Made by a program: the position numbers and the translations under genes. From assembly GCA_945956945.1 (NCBI GenBank), contig CAMFJO010000034.1:1-7408 (forward strand): a stretch of 7,408 nucleotides of DNA, read 5' to 3'. How positions within the stretch are numbered: the first letter of the stretch is position 1; each line of letters begins with the position of its first letter. The notes beneath the pieces are model-generated. The model was given only the letters and a program-made list of their open reading frames with translations. It was not told the origin of the DNA and made no database searches. Below, piece by piece: positions 1 to 5,642 of the stretch. Origin of the DNA: an uncultured Legionellales bacterium. Its GTDB lineage: Bacteria > Pseudomonadota > Gammaproteobacteria > UBA1113.

Positions 1-1199
1 CCCCAGAGGATATTATCCACGCGCTGTTCGAAACTACGAAAATAACCGCACAAATTTGGTCGGCCAAATTCATTGTTAAAACTGGCAGCACCTATAGGCC
101 CTTGCAACATAATAGTCAAGGCAGATGCCTTATTAGCAGGCTGCCCGATCGGCATTTCCCATTTTTGCTGAAACCCCGGAATGTTTAAATTGGACACGCT
201 AAATCCTGCTAAACCCGCCTTAGGTTTAGCCCCGCGCCCTGTTGCACCTTCATCACGAATTTCGCCGCCCGGCCCAGTAGCCGCACCCTGAAAAGGTGCA
301 ATCGCAGTAGGGTGATTGTGTGTTTCCACCTTAATTACCATGGCCAAACCTTCGTGATGCATAACATAGTGTTGATCCTTGGATCGTGGCCAAATCGCTT
401 GCACATCACGTAAACCGATAATAGCGCCATTATCAGAATAAGCAGAAAAAATATCGTCTGCATGGTGGTAATAGGTTTCTTGGATCTGCGAAAACAATGA
501 ACTTGGTTGTTCTTCACCATTAATAACCCAATGGCTTTTGAAAATATGGTGTCGACAATGCTCTGAATTTACTGAAGCATACATCATGAGTTCGGCATCA
601 GTCGGTTCACGCCCTAAACGAGTGTATTCAGCGCTGATTGCGTTGATGGTTGCCTCGTCAAAACCATAACCCTGTGCTTTACTCAAGGCCAAGCGTTCTT
701 TATCTGAAAGCCCTAACCAACTCATCGTCATTAAAGGGGCAGCCGCTGGCGCCTTTAACCACATGGCTAAATCTTCGACGTCATTAATACAATCTTGGGT
801 CAATCTGTCGTAAAAGAGATCGGCCACATAATGCCATTGGCTAGCGTCAATAGCCCGCGGATGGGTTTTATAGTTTATTCCTTGTTCCAAGCGGATAACT
901 TCATGTAGGCCTACGCGCATCAGGATATCTTTAGCCTTAGAACTCCAGGGTGATACCGTACCGCGCCTGGGTAAAGTCCAAAAGCAATTAAGGCTCGCTT
1001 CTATGGGTTTACTCTCTGCCTTCAGTATATTTTCCAATTCTATTTTTTTATTTTCAGACAGTGGCGCTGCGGTTTCCACCAAATAACAGAAATGGGCTTG
1101 TATGCTTTCAATCTGAGGCAAACGATCCATTAATTCTTCGCGCAATTGTTGCGCCTTATACGCAGGTAGCGCCTCGCGGCCTAAAAGATAATATTGCAT
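1..1199 (-). CDS. purL: Phosphoribosylformylglycinamidine synthase (PurL), N-terminal part, cut by the window edge
   Basis: FGAM synthase makes formylglycinamidine ribonucleotide (FGAM) from FGAR, glutamine and ATP, the fourth step of purine synthesis in the cytoplasm. The frame is open without a stop from an ATG at 1199 to the left edge: 399 residues of the roughly 1,290 expected for the long single-chain form. Residues about 1-150 are the PurS-like N-terminal domain with TLPRRGTVSPWSSKAKDI (75-92). NSEHCRHHIF (211-220) belongs to the linker. VETHNHPTAI (291-300) and GGEIRDEGATGRGAKPKAGL (311-330) are the ATP-binding signature of the first AIRS-like domain. FNNEFGRPNLCGYFR (374-388) follows. 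The missing C-terminal part would hold the second AIRS-like half and the glutaminase. The start matches the family's N-terminus, and a GGA lies about 6 nt upstream. No frameshift is seen. Identification is from remembered family motifs and is very secure. Confidence 0.97.
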   Translation of the reverse strand, partial: MQYYLLGREALPAYKAQQLREELMDRLPQIESIQAHFCYLVETAAPLSENKKIELENILKAESKPIEASLNCFWTLPRRGTVSPWSSKAKDILMRVGLHEVIRLEQGINYKTHPRAIDASQWHYVADLFYDRLTQDCINDVEDLAMWLKAPAAAPLMTMSWLGLSDKERLALSKAQGYGFDEATINAISAEYTRLGREPTDAELMMYASVNSEHCRHHIFKSHWVINGEEQPSSLFSQIQETYYHHADDIFSAYSDNGAIIGLRDVQAIWPRSKDQHYVMHHEGLAMVIKVETHNHPTAIAPFQGAATGPGGEIRDEGATGRGAKPKAGLAGFSVSNLNIPGFQQKWEMPIGQPANKASALTIMLQGPIGAASFNNEFGRPNLCGYFRSFEQRVDNILW

Positions 1200-1299
1200 G
1201 GTATTTCCATTATTTTAATTGAATACCAGTATTTTAGCGCAATCTAGCCCTAAACGCACGGCGAGGATGTTGTGTTATTTATGGTCAAAATCAAGGTTC
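1200..1299 (-). promoter_or_regulatory. Leader region of purL with weak promoter-like hexamers
   Basis: This is the 100-bp gap between the oxidase stop and the purL start. Read on the minus strand, it holds TTGCGC (1237-1242) and two TAAAAT hexamers (1231-1236 and 1212-1217). None makes a pair with an ideal 17-bp spacer: TTGCGC to the nearer start-side TAAAAT is 19 bp. A short dyad, AATAC-TG-GTATT, lies just downstream of the first TAAAAT. I see no convincing PurR box and no strong hairpin with a T-run after the oxidase stop. purL could therefore have its own promoter here or be read through from the oxidase gene. This is a weak call. Confidence 0.25.
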
Positions 1300-3729
1300 C
1301 TAAAAAACCGCTTCTACACCCACAAGTAGCAAGTTTTGCGTAATAGCCTCTCCATCTGCCTTCAATATATCAGCAGTATCGCCATAGGAACGTGTGTATT
1401 GATACTGCAATTGCAAAGCGAGGTTATTAGACAATTGATAAGATGGTCCTACCGTATAAGAAATATAATTAAATCCCTGCCCTATTTGCGCATAATCTAA
1501 TGCTTGGGTTGCCGCAACTGCTTCAATGTCAGTGAAGAAAGACCAATTAGCCGTTAACTGGGTGTTACGTGACAATTCTATATCCACTTTACCGCTGCCA
1601 TCATGCCAATACGTGCGGATATCTGTCGTGATAAAAAAAGGTGCGGTGCCTTCCAGCCCAGCACCGGGCTCCCAATAAGAAGCGGGTCTATAGACATAAT
1701 TGGCGCCGCCTTTAATCGCCCAGAAATTATCTAACAAGTGCCAGGCAAAGATATCCAGATTGGCATAGGTCACAGTACCTTCTGTGATCTGTGCTTGATT
1801 GGTAAAAAGTTGTAATTTGTTGTAATCACCCCCATACATGGTAGTTGCCGTGATTTGATCGATATTACGCCCGAAATCATGGCCATATTGCCAATCGTTG
1901 CTGAAATAACGCCCTGGAGGATGCGCCGTTTTGGGCATGGCATAAGGATCAGGTGCCACAGGAAAATCGTTTTCGGTTGACATCGCCATGTTATTCATGG
2001 TTACCGGAGCACTATTCGTTTGGGTCATCGCCATGTGATCCATCGATGTCGAAGTACCACCGGTTTGAGCCATAGCTTTGTGATCGGGTGCAGCAGGAAT
2101 ACCATCATCCGGTGCATCATAGTGCATCACCCGCGCCATGCCCGCTTTCATATGGTATAAATTATGACAATGCATATACCACCAGCCTGATCCCGCATCG
2201 GCATCAAAATCAGCAGTCACCGTCTGAAAAGGGCCCACATCAATGGTATGCACCAAAGGATCGTATGCGCCATGGCCATTGCGCAAAATCATCCAATGCC
2301 CATGTAAATGCATTGGATGGTGCATCATCGTTTCATTGGTAAAAACAAATCGATAACGCTGTCCTGGCTCTATTAAAATCGGCTTGGCTAAATATTCGGG
2401 TAACCCATTAATAAACCACATATAGCGATCCATATAGCCTCCTAAACGCATCGTCAATACTTTTACCGGTTTATTCGGATCGTTGGTGGGTGTTAGCGCT
2501 TGCCATTGTGCTGCCTCATCTTCTTCCGGCATCGTCATGGCATCATTATCCATCATGGACATGTCATGCTGCATCGCCGATGCATTCGGTGCTGTGCTAG
2601 CCATATTCATTCCAGACATATCCATCCCGGACATGGTCGGATCGGTGCCTGACATCGCCATTCCCCCCATACCCATGGGTGGCGGTGGCGAAAAAGGTGT
2701 CACGGTGGGAGTTTGTATGATCTTCGCGCCAGTAGGATTCAATAGGCCGATCGCATAACCAGACGTATCCAATGATTCGGCATAAATAGTATAGGGTTTA
2801 TTGTCTTTAATCGTTAATAACACATCGATGGTTTGTCCTGGCGCCAGACTCAATTTGTTCACCGTATAAGGTTTTACATCATTTCCCTGTACTTCGACTA
2901 CGGTTAAAGGCGCATCATCCACTTTAACATTAAATACAGTGCTGGCCCCGGCAGCAATCAAGCGCAAACGTACGGTATCGCCTATTTTAACAAATTGTTG
3001 CCAGGGTTGTTTTGGCGTCGTGCCATTTAATAAGAATGCATCGTATTGCACATCACTCAAATCATACACACTCATACGCATGAGTTGCATGCCCCAATAT
3101 TTTTGAAAAACATCTGCTCTTTCTTTTCCTGTTTTAGCTGATCTATCCTTAAAAAATTGCGCTAAAGTAGGTTGGAGAGGGGCGCTCCCGCTATAATAAT
3201 CACCATTTTGTTTTAAATGCTTATAGATACTATCTGGATTTTCGTTGCTCCAATCGGATAATACGATAGAAAAATCTTTATCATACCGATAGGCTGAGGG
3301 TTTCTTCGGATCGACGATCAAAGCACCATATAAGCCTTGTTGTTCTTGCAAATCGGCATGCGCATGATACCAATAGGTACCGGATTGTTTTATTTTAAAG
3401 TGATAAGTAAATTCGCCTTGCGGAGGAATCGGTTCTTGGCTGAGATGTTCTACGCCATCCATACGCCAGGGCACGAGCAATCCATGCCAATGAACCGCGG
3501 TGCCTTCTTTCAAGTGATTGTGTACCCGAATAATCACTTCATCACCTTCCTGAAAATGTAGGATAGGCCCAGGAATTTGATCGTTCACCGCAATGGCAGT
3601 AACCGTTTTGCCTGCATAATTTACTTTTTTATAGCCAATGTTGAGATCGACAATTTGAGTTTGCGCGTATAAACTGGGTATAAGCCCACATAGGAGCAAA
3701 AATATAAAAAATTTATAGATTGGGCGCAT
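1300..3729 (-). CDS. copA: CopA-type multicopper oxidase fused to a CopB-type outer-membrane beta-barrel domain
   Basis: Predicted copper-resistance protein of 809 residues. It probably oxidises or sequesters Cu(I) in the periplasm while anchored in the outer membrane. Residues 1-22 form a Sec-type signal peptide ending SLYA/QTQ, with no twin arginine. Copper ligands are complete: HWHG (80-83), HAH (122-124), HPMHLHGH (471-478), HCH (520-522), His526 and Met531. A Met-rich insert (352-401) precedes the last cupredoxin domain. Residues 549-608 are four 15-residue Met/His repeats. Residues about 609-809 match CopB (YGGDYNKL, WEPGAGLEG, ADILKADGE), ending in a barrel-type terminal Phe. CopA alone is usually about 600 residues. 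The start at 3729 is chosen for the signal peptide; an in-frame ATG at 3759 is possible. The frame stays open to a TTG at 3906, but that extension reads through a palindromic repeat and is unlikely. No clear Shine-Dalgarno is seen. Confidence 0.9.
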   Translation of the reverse strand: MRPIYKFFIFLLLCGLIPSLYAQTQIVDLNIGYKKVNYAGKTVTAIAVNDQIPGPILHFQEGDEVIIRVHNHLKEGTAVHWHGLLVPWRMDGVEHLSQEPIPPQGEFTYHFKIKQSGTYWYHAHADLQEQQGLYGALIVDPKKPSAYRYDKDFSIVLSDWSNENPDSIYKHLKQNGDYYSGSAPLQPTLAQFFKDRSAKTGKERADVFQKYWGMQLMRMSVYDLSDVQYDAFLLNGTTPKQPWQQFVKIGDTVRLRLIAAGASTVFNVKVDDAPLTVVEVQGNDVKPYTVNKLSLAPGQTIDVLLTIKDNKPYTIYAESLDTSGYAIGLLNPTGAKIIQTPTVTPFSPPPPMGMGGMAMSGTDPTMSGMDMSGMNMASTAPNASAMQHDMSMMDNDAMTMPEEDEAAQWQALTPTNDPNKPVKVLTMRLGGYMDRYMWFINGLPEYLAKPILIEPGQRYRFVFTNETMMHHPMHLHGHWMILRNGHGAYDPLVHTIDVGPFQTVTADFDADAGSGWWYMHCHNLYHMKAGMARVMHYDAPDDGIPAAPDHKAMAQTGGTSTSMDHMAMTQTNSAPVTMNNMAMSTENDFPVAPDPYAMPKTAHPPGRYFSNDWQYGHDFGRNIDQITATTMYGGDYNKLQLFTNQAQITEGTVTYANLDIFAWHLLDNFWAIKGGANYVYRPASYWEPGAGLEGTAPFFITTDIRTYWHDGSGKVDIELSRNTQLTANWSFFTDIEAVAATQALDYAQIGQGFNYISYTVGPSYQLSNNLALQLQYQYTRSYGDTADILKADGEAITQNLLLVGVEAVF
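1303..1905 (-). other. CopB-like outer-membrane domain encoded at the 3' end of the oxidase gene
   Basis: The last 201 residues look like the conserved part of copper resistance protein B. Visible signs are YGGDYNKLQLF near the start, alternating amphipathic strands rich in aromatic residues, the block SYWEPGAGLEGTAPFFIT, paired strands near the end (YISYTVGPSYQLSNNLAL), TADILKADGE, and a final strand closing with Phe as in proteins inserted by the BAM machinery. CopB normally stands alone downstream of copA with its own signal peptide and a Met/His-rich N-terminal region. Here no stop, start or signal peptide separates it from the oxidase. The usual 'QLEW'-like segment at the front of the CopB domain is not obvious. 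The domain call rests on remembered family sequence. Confidence 0.8.
1906..2085 (-). repeat. Four 45-bp tandem repeats encoding a Met/His-rich linker
   Basis: Between the oxidase and CopB-like domains the protein shows four units of exactly 15 residues, beginning DHKAMAQT, DHMAMTQT, NNMAMSTE and DPYAMPKT. In the DNA the unit starts are still visible as related 45-bp repeats on the plus strand (CATCGCCATGTGATC and variants). Met, His and Asp side chains of this kind bind copper in CopA, PcoA and CopB. The units diverge towards the C-terminal end, where the fourth merges into the barrel domain. The repeat may be the old Met-rich N-terminal part of a separate CopB, now used as a linker. Confidence 0.8.
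2527..2676 (-). other. Met-rich copper-binding insert within the oxidase
   Basis: This stretch encodes about 50 residues with a very high methionine count, for example MGMGGMAMSG, then SGMDMSGMNM, and later HDMSMMDNDAMTM. It lies between the second and third cupredoxin domains, right after a run of four prolines. CopA and PcoA carry MxxM or MDHxxM repeats at the same place, and the Met-rich segment of CueO is nearby in the fold. Such regions bind Cu(I) and pass it to the type 1 copper substrate site. It is a domain note within the oxidase gene, not a separate gene. Confidence 0.75.
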
Positions 3730-3759
3730 AAGGGATGACCATGGTTTTGAATACGACAT

Positions 3760-3796
3760 AGTATATACCAAAAGCCCCTCAAGATGCGACGTTAGA
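3760..3796 (-). promoter_or_regulatory. Candidate extended -10 promoter for the oxidase gene
   Basis: On the minus strand TGGTATATACT (3770-3760) gives an extended -10 form, TG-G-TATATA, overlapping TATACT. A poor -35, GTCGCA, sits 17 bp upstream inside the right-reading arm of the palindromic element. Transcription would start near 3754, leaving about 25 nt before the ATG at 3729. That would exclude the ATG at 3759 as the start. This is inference from hexamer matching only. Confidence 0.3.
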
Positions 3797-3882
3797 CAAA
3801 GAACTAGGCGAGACGTTCCAGGGTTTGACACAAGAGCACCAACCCTGGGACAAGTATGTAAAATGTCTAGTTCGCATCTTGA
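3779..3882. repeat. Nested palindromic element, possibly a MITE- or RPE-like repeat
   Basis: The outer arms TCAAGATGCGA (3779-3789) and TCGCATCTTGA (3872-3882) are perfect 11-bp inverted copies. They continue inward, after a 1-nt offset, as TAGACA (3793-3798) pairing with TGTCTA (3864-3869). A second inverted pair sits inside: CCAGGGTT (3818-3825) with AACCCTGG (3841-3848), extendable by 3 bp with one mismatch. There is no T-run after the stem, so it is not a simple terminator. No transposase gene lies inside. No clear target duplication flanks it. On the minus strand it is open in the oxidase frame, as Rickettsia palindromic elements often are. No second copy is visible in this window, so its repetitive nature is unproven. 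Confidence 0.6.
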
Positions 3883-3909
3883 AGTTCCCAGAAGATAGGC
3901 CTGCAATAC

Positions 3910-3944
3910 GCCTTTTTTCTACCAGAAATCTCTGGTATTAAGGC
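3910..3944. promoter_or_regulatory. Small dyad, possible operator or hairpin
   Basis: TACCAGA (3920-3926) and TCTGGTA (3931-3937) are perfect 7-bp inverted copies around AATC. Outside them GCCTT (3910-3914) pairs with AAGGC (3940-3944). The T-run (3913-3918) precedes the stem on the plus strand, and an A-run follows it on the minus strand, so it does not look like an intrinsic terminator in either direction. It lies between the divergent oxidase and small-protein genes, a sensible place for an operator, but I cannot match it to a known copper regulator. Confidence 0.35.
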
Positions 3945-3971
3945 CTGGCATTTAAGATTCTCATAAGGTTC

Positions 3972-4000
3972 TTCTTGTATACTTCCCATATTAATATAAT
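3972..4000 (+). promoter_or_regulatory. Candidate promoter for the small plus-strand gene
   Basis: A perfect -10 hexamer TATAAT (3995-4000) stands 20 nt before the start codon at 4021. The best-spaced -35 at 17 bp is TTCTTG (3972-3977), a poor match. The region is AT-rich. A Shine-Dalgarno-like AAGG (4009-4012) follows, 8 nt before the ATG. The -10 and ribosome site together support a real gene there. Confidence 0.45.
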
Positions 4001-4020
4001 TTATATGCAAGGTAAAAATA

Positions 4021-4224
4021 ATGGCATTCCCATATTATCCACAGCGTCCTCCTATCCAAACCTTAGAATTCAGGTCAGCCCCTCAAGCTAATTTCTTCAA
4101 AAGGAAAAGGGACGTTGCACAAAAAGATGGTTTAAATCCTCCAAAGCGTCCCGCCAAGAATCCTATTTCAGTGGATAAAAATGTAGACAATATAAATGAA
4201 AATAACCGCCTAAACAGGCCCTAA
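4021..4224 (+). CDS. Small basic proline-rich protein of unknown function
   Basis: This 67-residue protein is not recognised. It starts at an ATG with AAGG 8 nt upstream and TATAAT 20 nt upstream, and ends in two stops in a row (TAA TAG) just before a hairpin. The N-terminal part is aromatic and proline-rich (MAFPYYPQRPPIQ). The middle is strongly basic (FFKRKRD, then PPKRPAKNP), and the end is Asn-rich (VDNINENNRLNRP). There is no signal peptide or membrane segment, and it looks largely disordered. It lies alone on the plus strand between two minus-strand units, and no other gene occupies this stretch, so it is not the shadow of another gene. It could be a small regulatory or secreted protein, or a chance frame with good signals. 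Confidence 0.5.
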   Translation: MAFPYYPQRPPIQTLEFRSAPQANFFKRKRDVAQKDGLNPPKRPAKNPISVDKNVDNINENNRLNRP

Positions 4225-4226
4225 TA

Positions 4227-4261
4227 GAATAAGGGAATGGTTTGCATTCCCACGTTTATTC
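4227..4261. terminator. Hairpin between convergent genes, probable bidirectional terminator
   Basis: GGGAATG (4233-4239) and CATTCCC (4245-4251) form a perfect 7-bp stem with a 5-nt loop. GAATAA (4227-4232) and TTATTC (4256-4261) extend it beyond a 4-nt bulge. T-rich sequence follows on both strands, though neither has a long T-run. It sits right after the plus-strand small gene and overlaps the stop codon of the converging minus-strand gene, the usual place for a shared terminator. Confidence 0.6.
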
Positions 4262-4558
4262 TTTATCACTGCCGTCTTCAGCAATCCAATGATTTAAAAT
4301 TTCAATCAATTTTTGCGCCTGATCTGTGCTGGAAATGTTAAATTTGGATTTTAACATATATTGATCATTTCTTTTTTGATAACGGCGAATGGAATATTTA
4401 GGAGGACTATACCTTTCTTTGGCTTTTTCCCAATCTTGGTATTTATAAACAATGGTAGACCAAGCGCCTTTGGTTAATACAATCTTATCCAATTGCTTGA
4501 TGGTGGTGACCCCTTCATCCACATATTCTATGGTTAAGTCATCAATTGTCTGTGCCAT
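4256..4558 (-). CDS. Small conserved protein of unknown function downstream of alr
   Basis: A 100-residue protein, cytoplasmic by appearance, with no signal peptide or membrane segment. I recall an uncharacterised bacterial family with the same blocks: VLTKGAWSTIVYKYQDW (27-43), PPKYSIRRYQKRNDQY (52-67) and SKFNISSTDQAQKL (71-84). No function is known to me. The start is well supported: AGGGG lies 6 nt before the ATG on the minus strand. The gene begins inside the end of alr, overlapping it by 17 nt in another frame, which suggests translational coupling and places it last in the MFS-dnaB-alr unit. It ends in the hairpin shared with the convergent small gene. Real-gene status is strong; function is open. 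Confidence 0.85.
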   Translation of the reverse strand: MAQTIDDLTIEYVDEGVTTIKQLDKIVLTKGAWSTIVYKYQDWEKAKERYSPPKYSIRRYQKRNDQYMLKSKFNISSTDQAQKLIEILNHWIAEDGSDKE

Positions 4559-5642
4559 TATTATCCCCTATTATTTTACGTTGTACTCTATGCATACCCA
4601 TTCTACACAACAGTTCTCGTGGATCGGTTTTAGCATACTCCGCCACGGTTTCAACTGCCAATTCCGGCCCCCACAATACGGCTCTATCGCCCAGAGATAC
4701 CCTATCATGGTTACTGATGTCGATCATCACACTGTCCATGGAAACACGGCCTACTGTCGTTGCAGTCTTACCATTTAACCATACTGGCGTTCCATTAGGC
4801 AATGCTCGTGGATAACCATCGCCATAACCACCGCCAACAACGGCAATGGTCATATTTTTTGGGGCGACGAAGATGCCGTTATAACCTACGGCATCTCCTT
4901 TTCGCAAAACATGTATCGCCTTAACTGGGGCCGTTAAACGCATGACAGGGCGCAATAGCGGGCTATTTTCAGCCGGGCTAAAAGGTGAACCGCCATACAT
5001 CATTAGGCCGGGTCGCACCCATTGCTGGTGCGCATTTGGCCATGCCAGAATACCACCGGAATTACTGAGACTACGAGGCTCTGCATACCCCGCAATACGC
5101 TGTTCAAAAATTTGTATTTGTTTTAAAGTGACATCACCCTCTCTGTATTCAGAACTGGCAAAATGCGTCATGAGAATAAGGTGCGCGACTGTGGGCATTG
5201 CCTTCAAACGCTGATACGCATCTCCTAGCTCTGTCTCTTCTAATCCCAGGCGATGCATCCCCGTTTCTATCTTTAACCATACGGTTAAGGGATGTTGCAA
5301 CCGCGCTTTAGTCAGTAAGGCAACTTGGTGCGGTGCATGAACCACCGTTTGTAATTGGTATTCATCTATCGCACGGAGATCTTCACCATCATCAAAACCA
5401 CCTAATACCAACAAAGTACCCTGATAACCGAACTGGCGTAATTCTATCGCTTCAGAAACACGTGCCACGGCCATACCATCGACATCGCGCGCCAGATAAG
5501 GCCACAAATAAATTAGGCCATGGCCATAAGCATCGGCTTTCACAACCGCCATAATACGGCTTTGCGGTGCAATGCGACGTACCGTCAAAAGATTGTGGTG
5601 TAAAGCGCCGACATCCAGCGTCATGGTGATATCAGAATTCAT
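4542..5642 (-). CDS. alr: Alanine racemase
   Basis: PLP-dependent racemase converting L-alanine to D-alanine for peptidoglycan, in the cytoplasm. The 366 residues match the usual length of about 360. The N-terminal TIM-barrel carries the PLP lysine in VVKADAYGHG (Lys35), MHRLG (Arg131) and WVRPGLMMYG (Arg210). The C-terminal beta domain carries the catalytic tyrosine in AVGYNGIF (Tyr254), GGGYGDGYPR (270-279) and GRVSMDSVMID (298-308, with the Met-Asp active-site pair). The end shows the typical ELLCRMGMHRVQR. All key residues are present. The start overlaps the dnaB stop as ATGA, so translation is probably coupled; its own ribosome site is weak. The N-terminal length agrees with E. coli Alr. 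The dnaB-alr order is common in Gammaproteobacteria. Confidence 0.97.
   Translation of the reverse strand: MNSDITMTLDVGALHHNLLTVRRIAPQSRIMAVVKADAYGHGLIYLWPYLARDVDGMAVARVSEAIELRQFGYQGTLLVLGGFDDGEDLRAIDEYQLQTVVHAPHQVALLTKARLQHPLTVWLKIETGMHRLGLEETELGDAYQRLKAMPTVAHLILMTHFASSEYREGDVTLKQIQIFEQRIAGYAEPRSLSNSGGILAWPNAHQQWVRPGLMMYGGSPFSPAENSPLLRPVMRLTAPVKAIHVLRKGDAVGYNGIFVAPKNMTIAVVGGGYGDGYPRALPNGTPVWLNGKTATTVGRVSMDSVMIDISNHDRVSLGDRAVLWGPELAVETVAEYAKTDPRELLCRMGMHRVQRKIIGDNNGTDN

Noticed and set aside
335..520. 61-residue minus-strand frame inside purL
   Set aside because: It lies in another frame of the same strand as the conserved PurL region and has no supporting signals.
1200..1299. PurR operator upstream of purL
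   Set aside because: TGCGTTTAGGGC is only loosely like the ACGCAAACGTTTGCGT palindrome and lacks the second half-site.
2088..2758. Plus-strand open frames opposite the oxidase
   Set aside because: They lie opposite strongly conserved copper-binding and Met-rich coding sequence, whose repeated CAT codons create false frames. No ribosome site or family resemblance was seen.
3700..3729. Lipoprotein signal (Cys within FLLLCGL)
   Set aside because: The residue before the Cys is Leu, not the Gly/Ala/Ser needed for a lipobox, and a signal peptidase I site follows.
3818..3848. CCAGGGTT/AACCCTGG stem as an intrinsic terminator
   Set aside because: The loop is 15 nt and no T-run follows on either strand. 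It is nested in larger inverted arms.
3730..3906. N-terminal extension of the oxidase to a TTG at 3906
   Set aside because: It adds 59 residues encoded mostly by the palindromic element, starts at a TTG, and would bury the clear signal peptide inside the protein.
4452..5554. Plus-strand open frames opposite alr
   Set aside because: They are shadows of a complete alanine racemase with all active-site residues.
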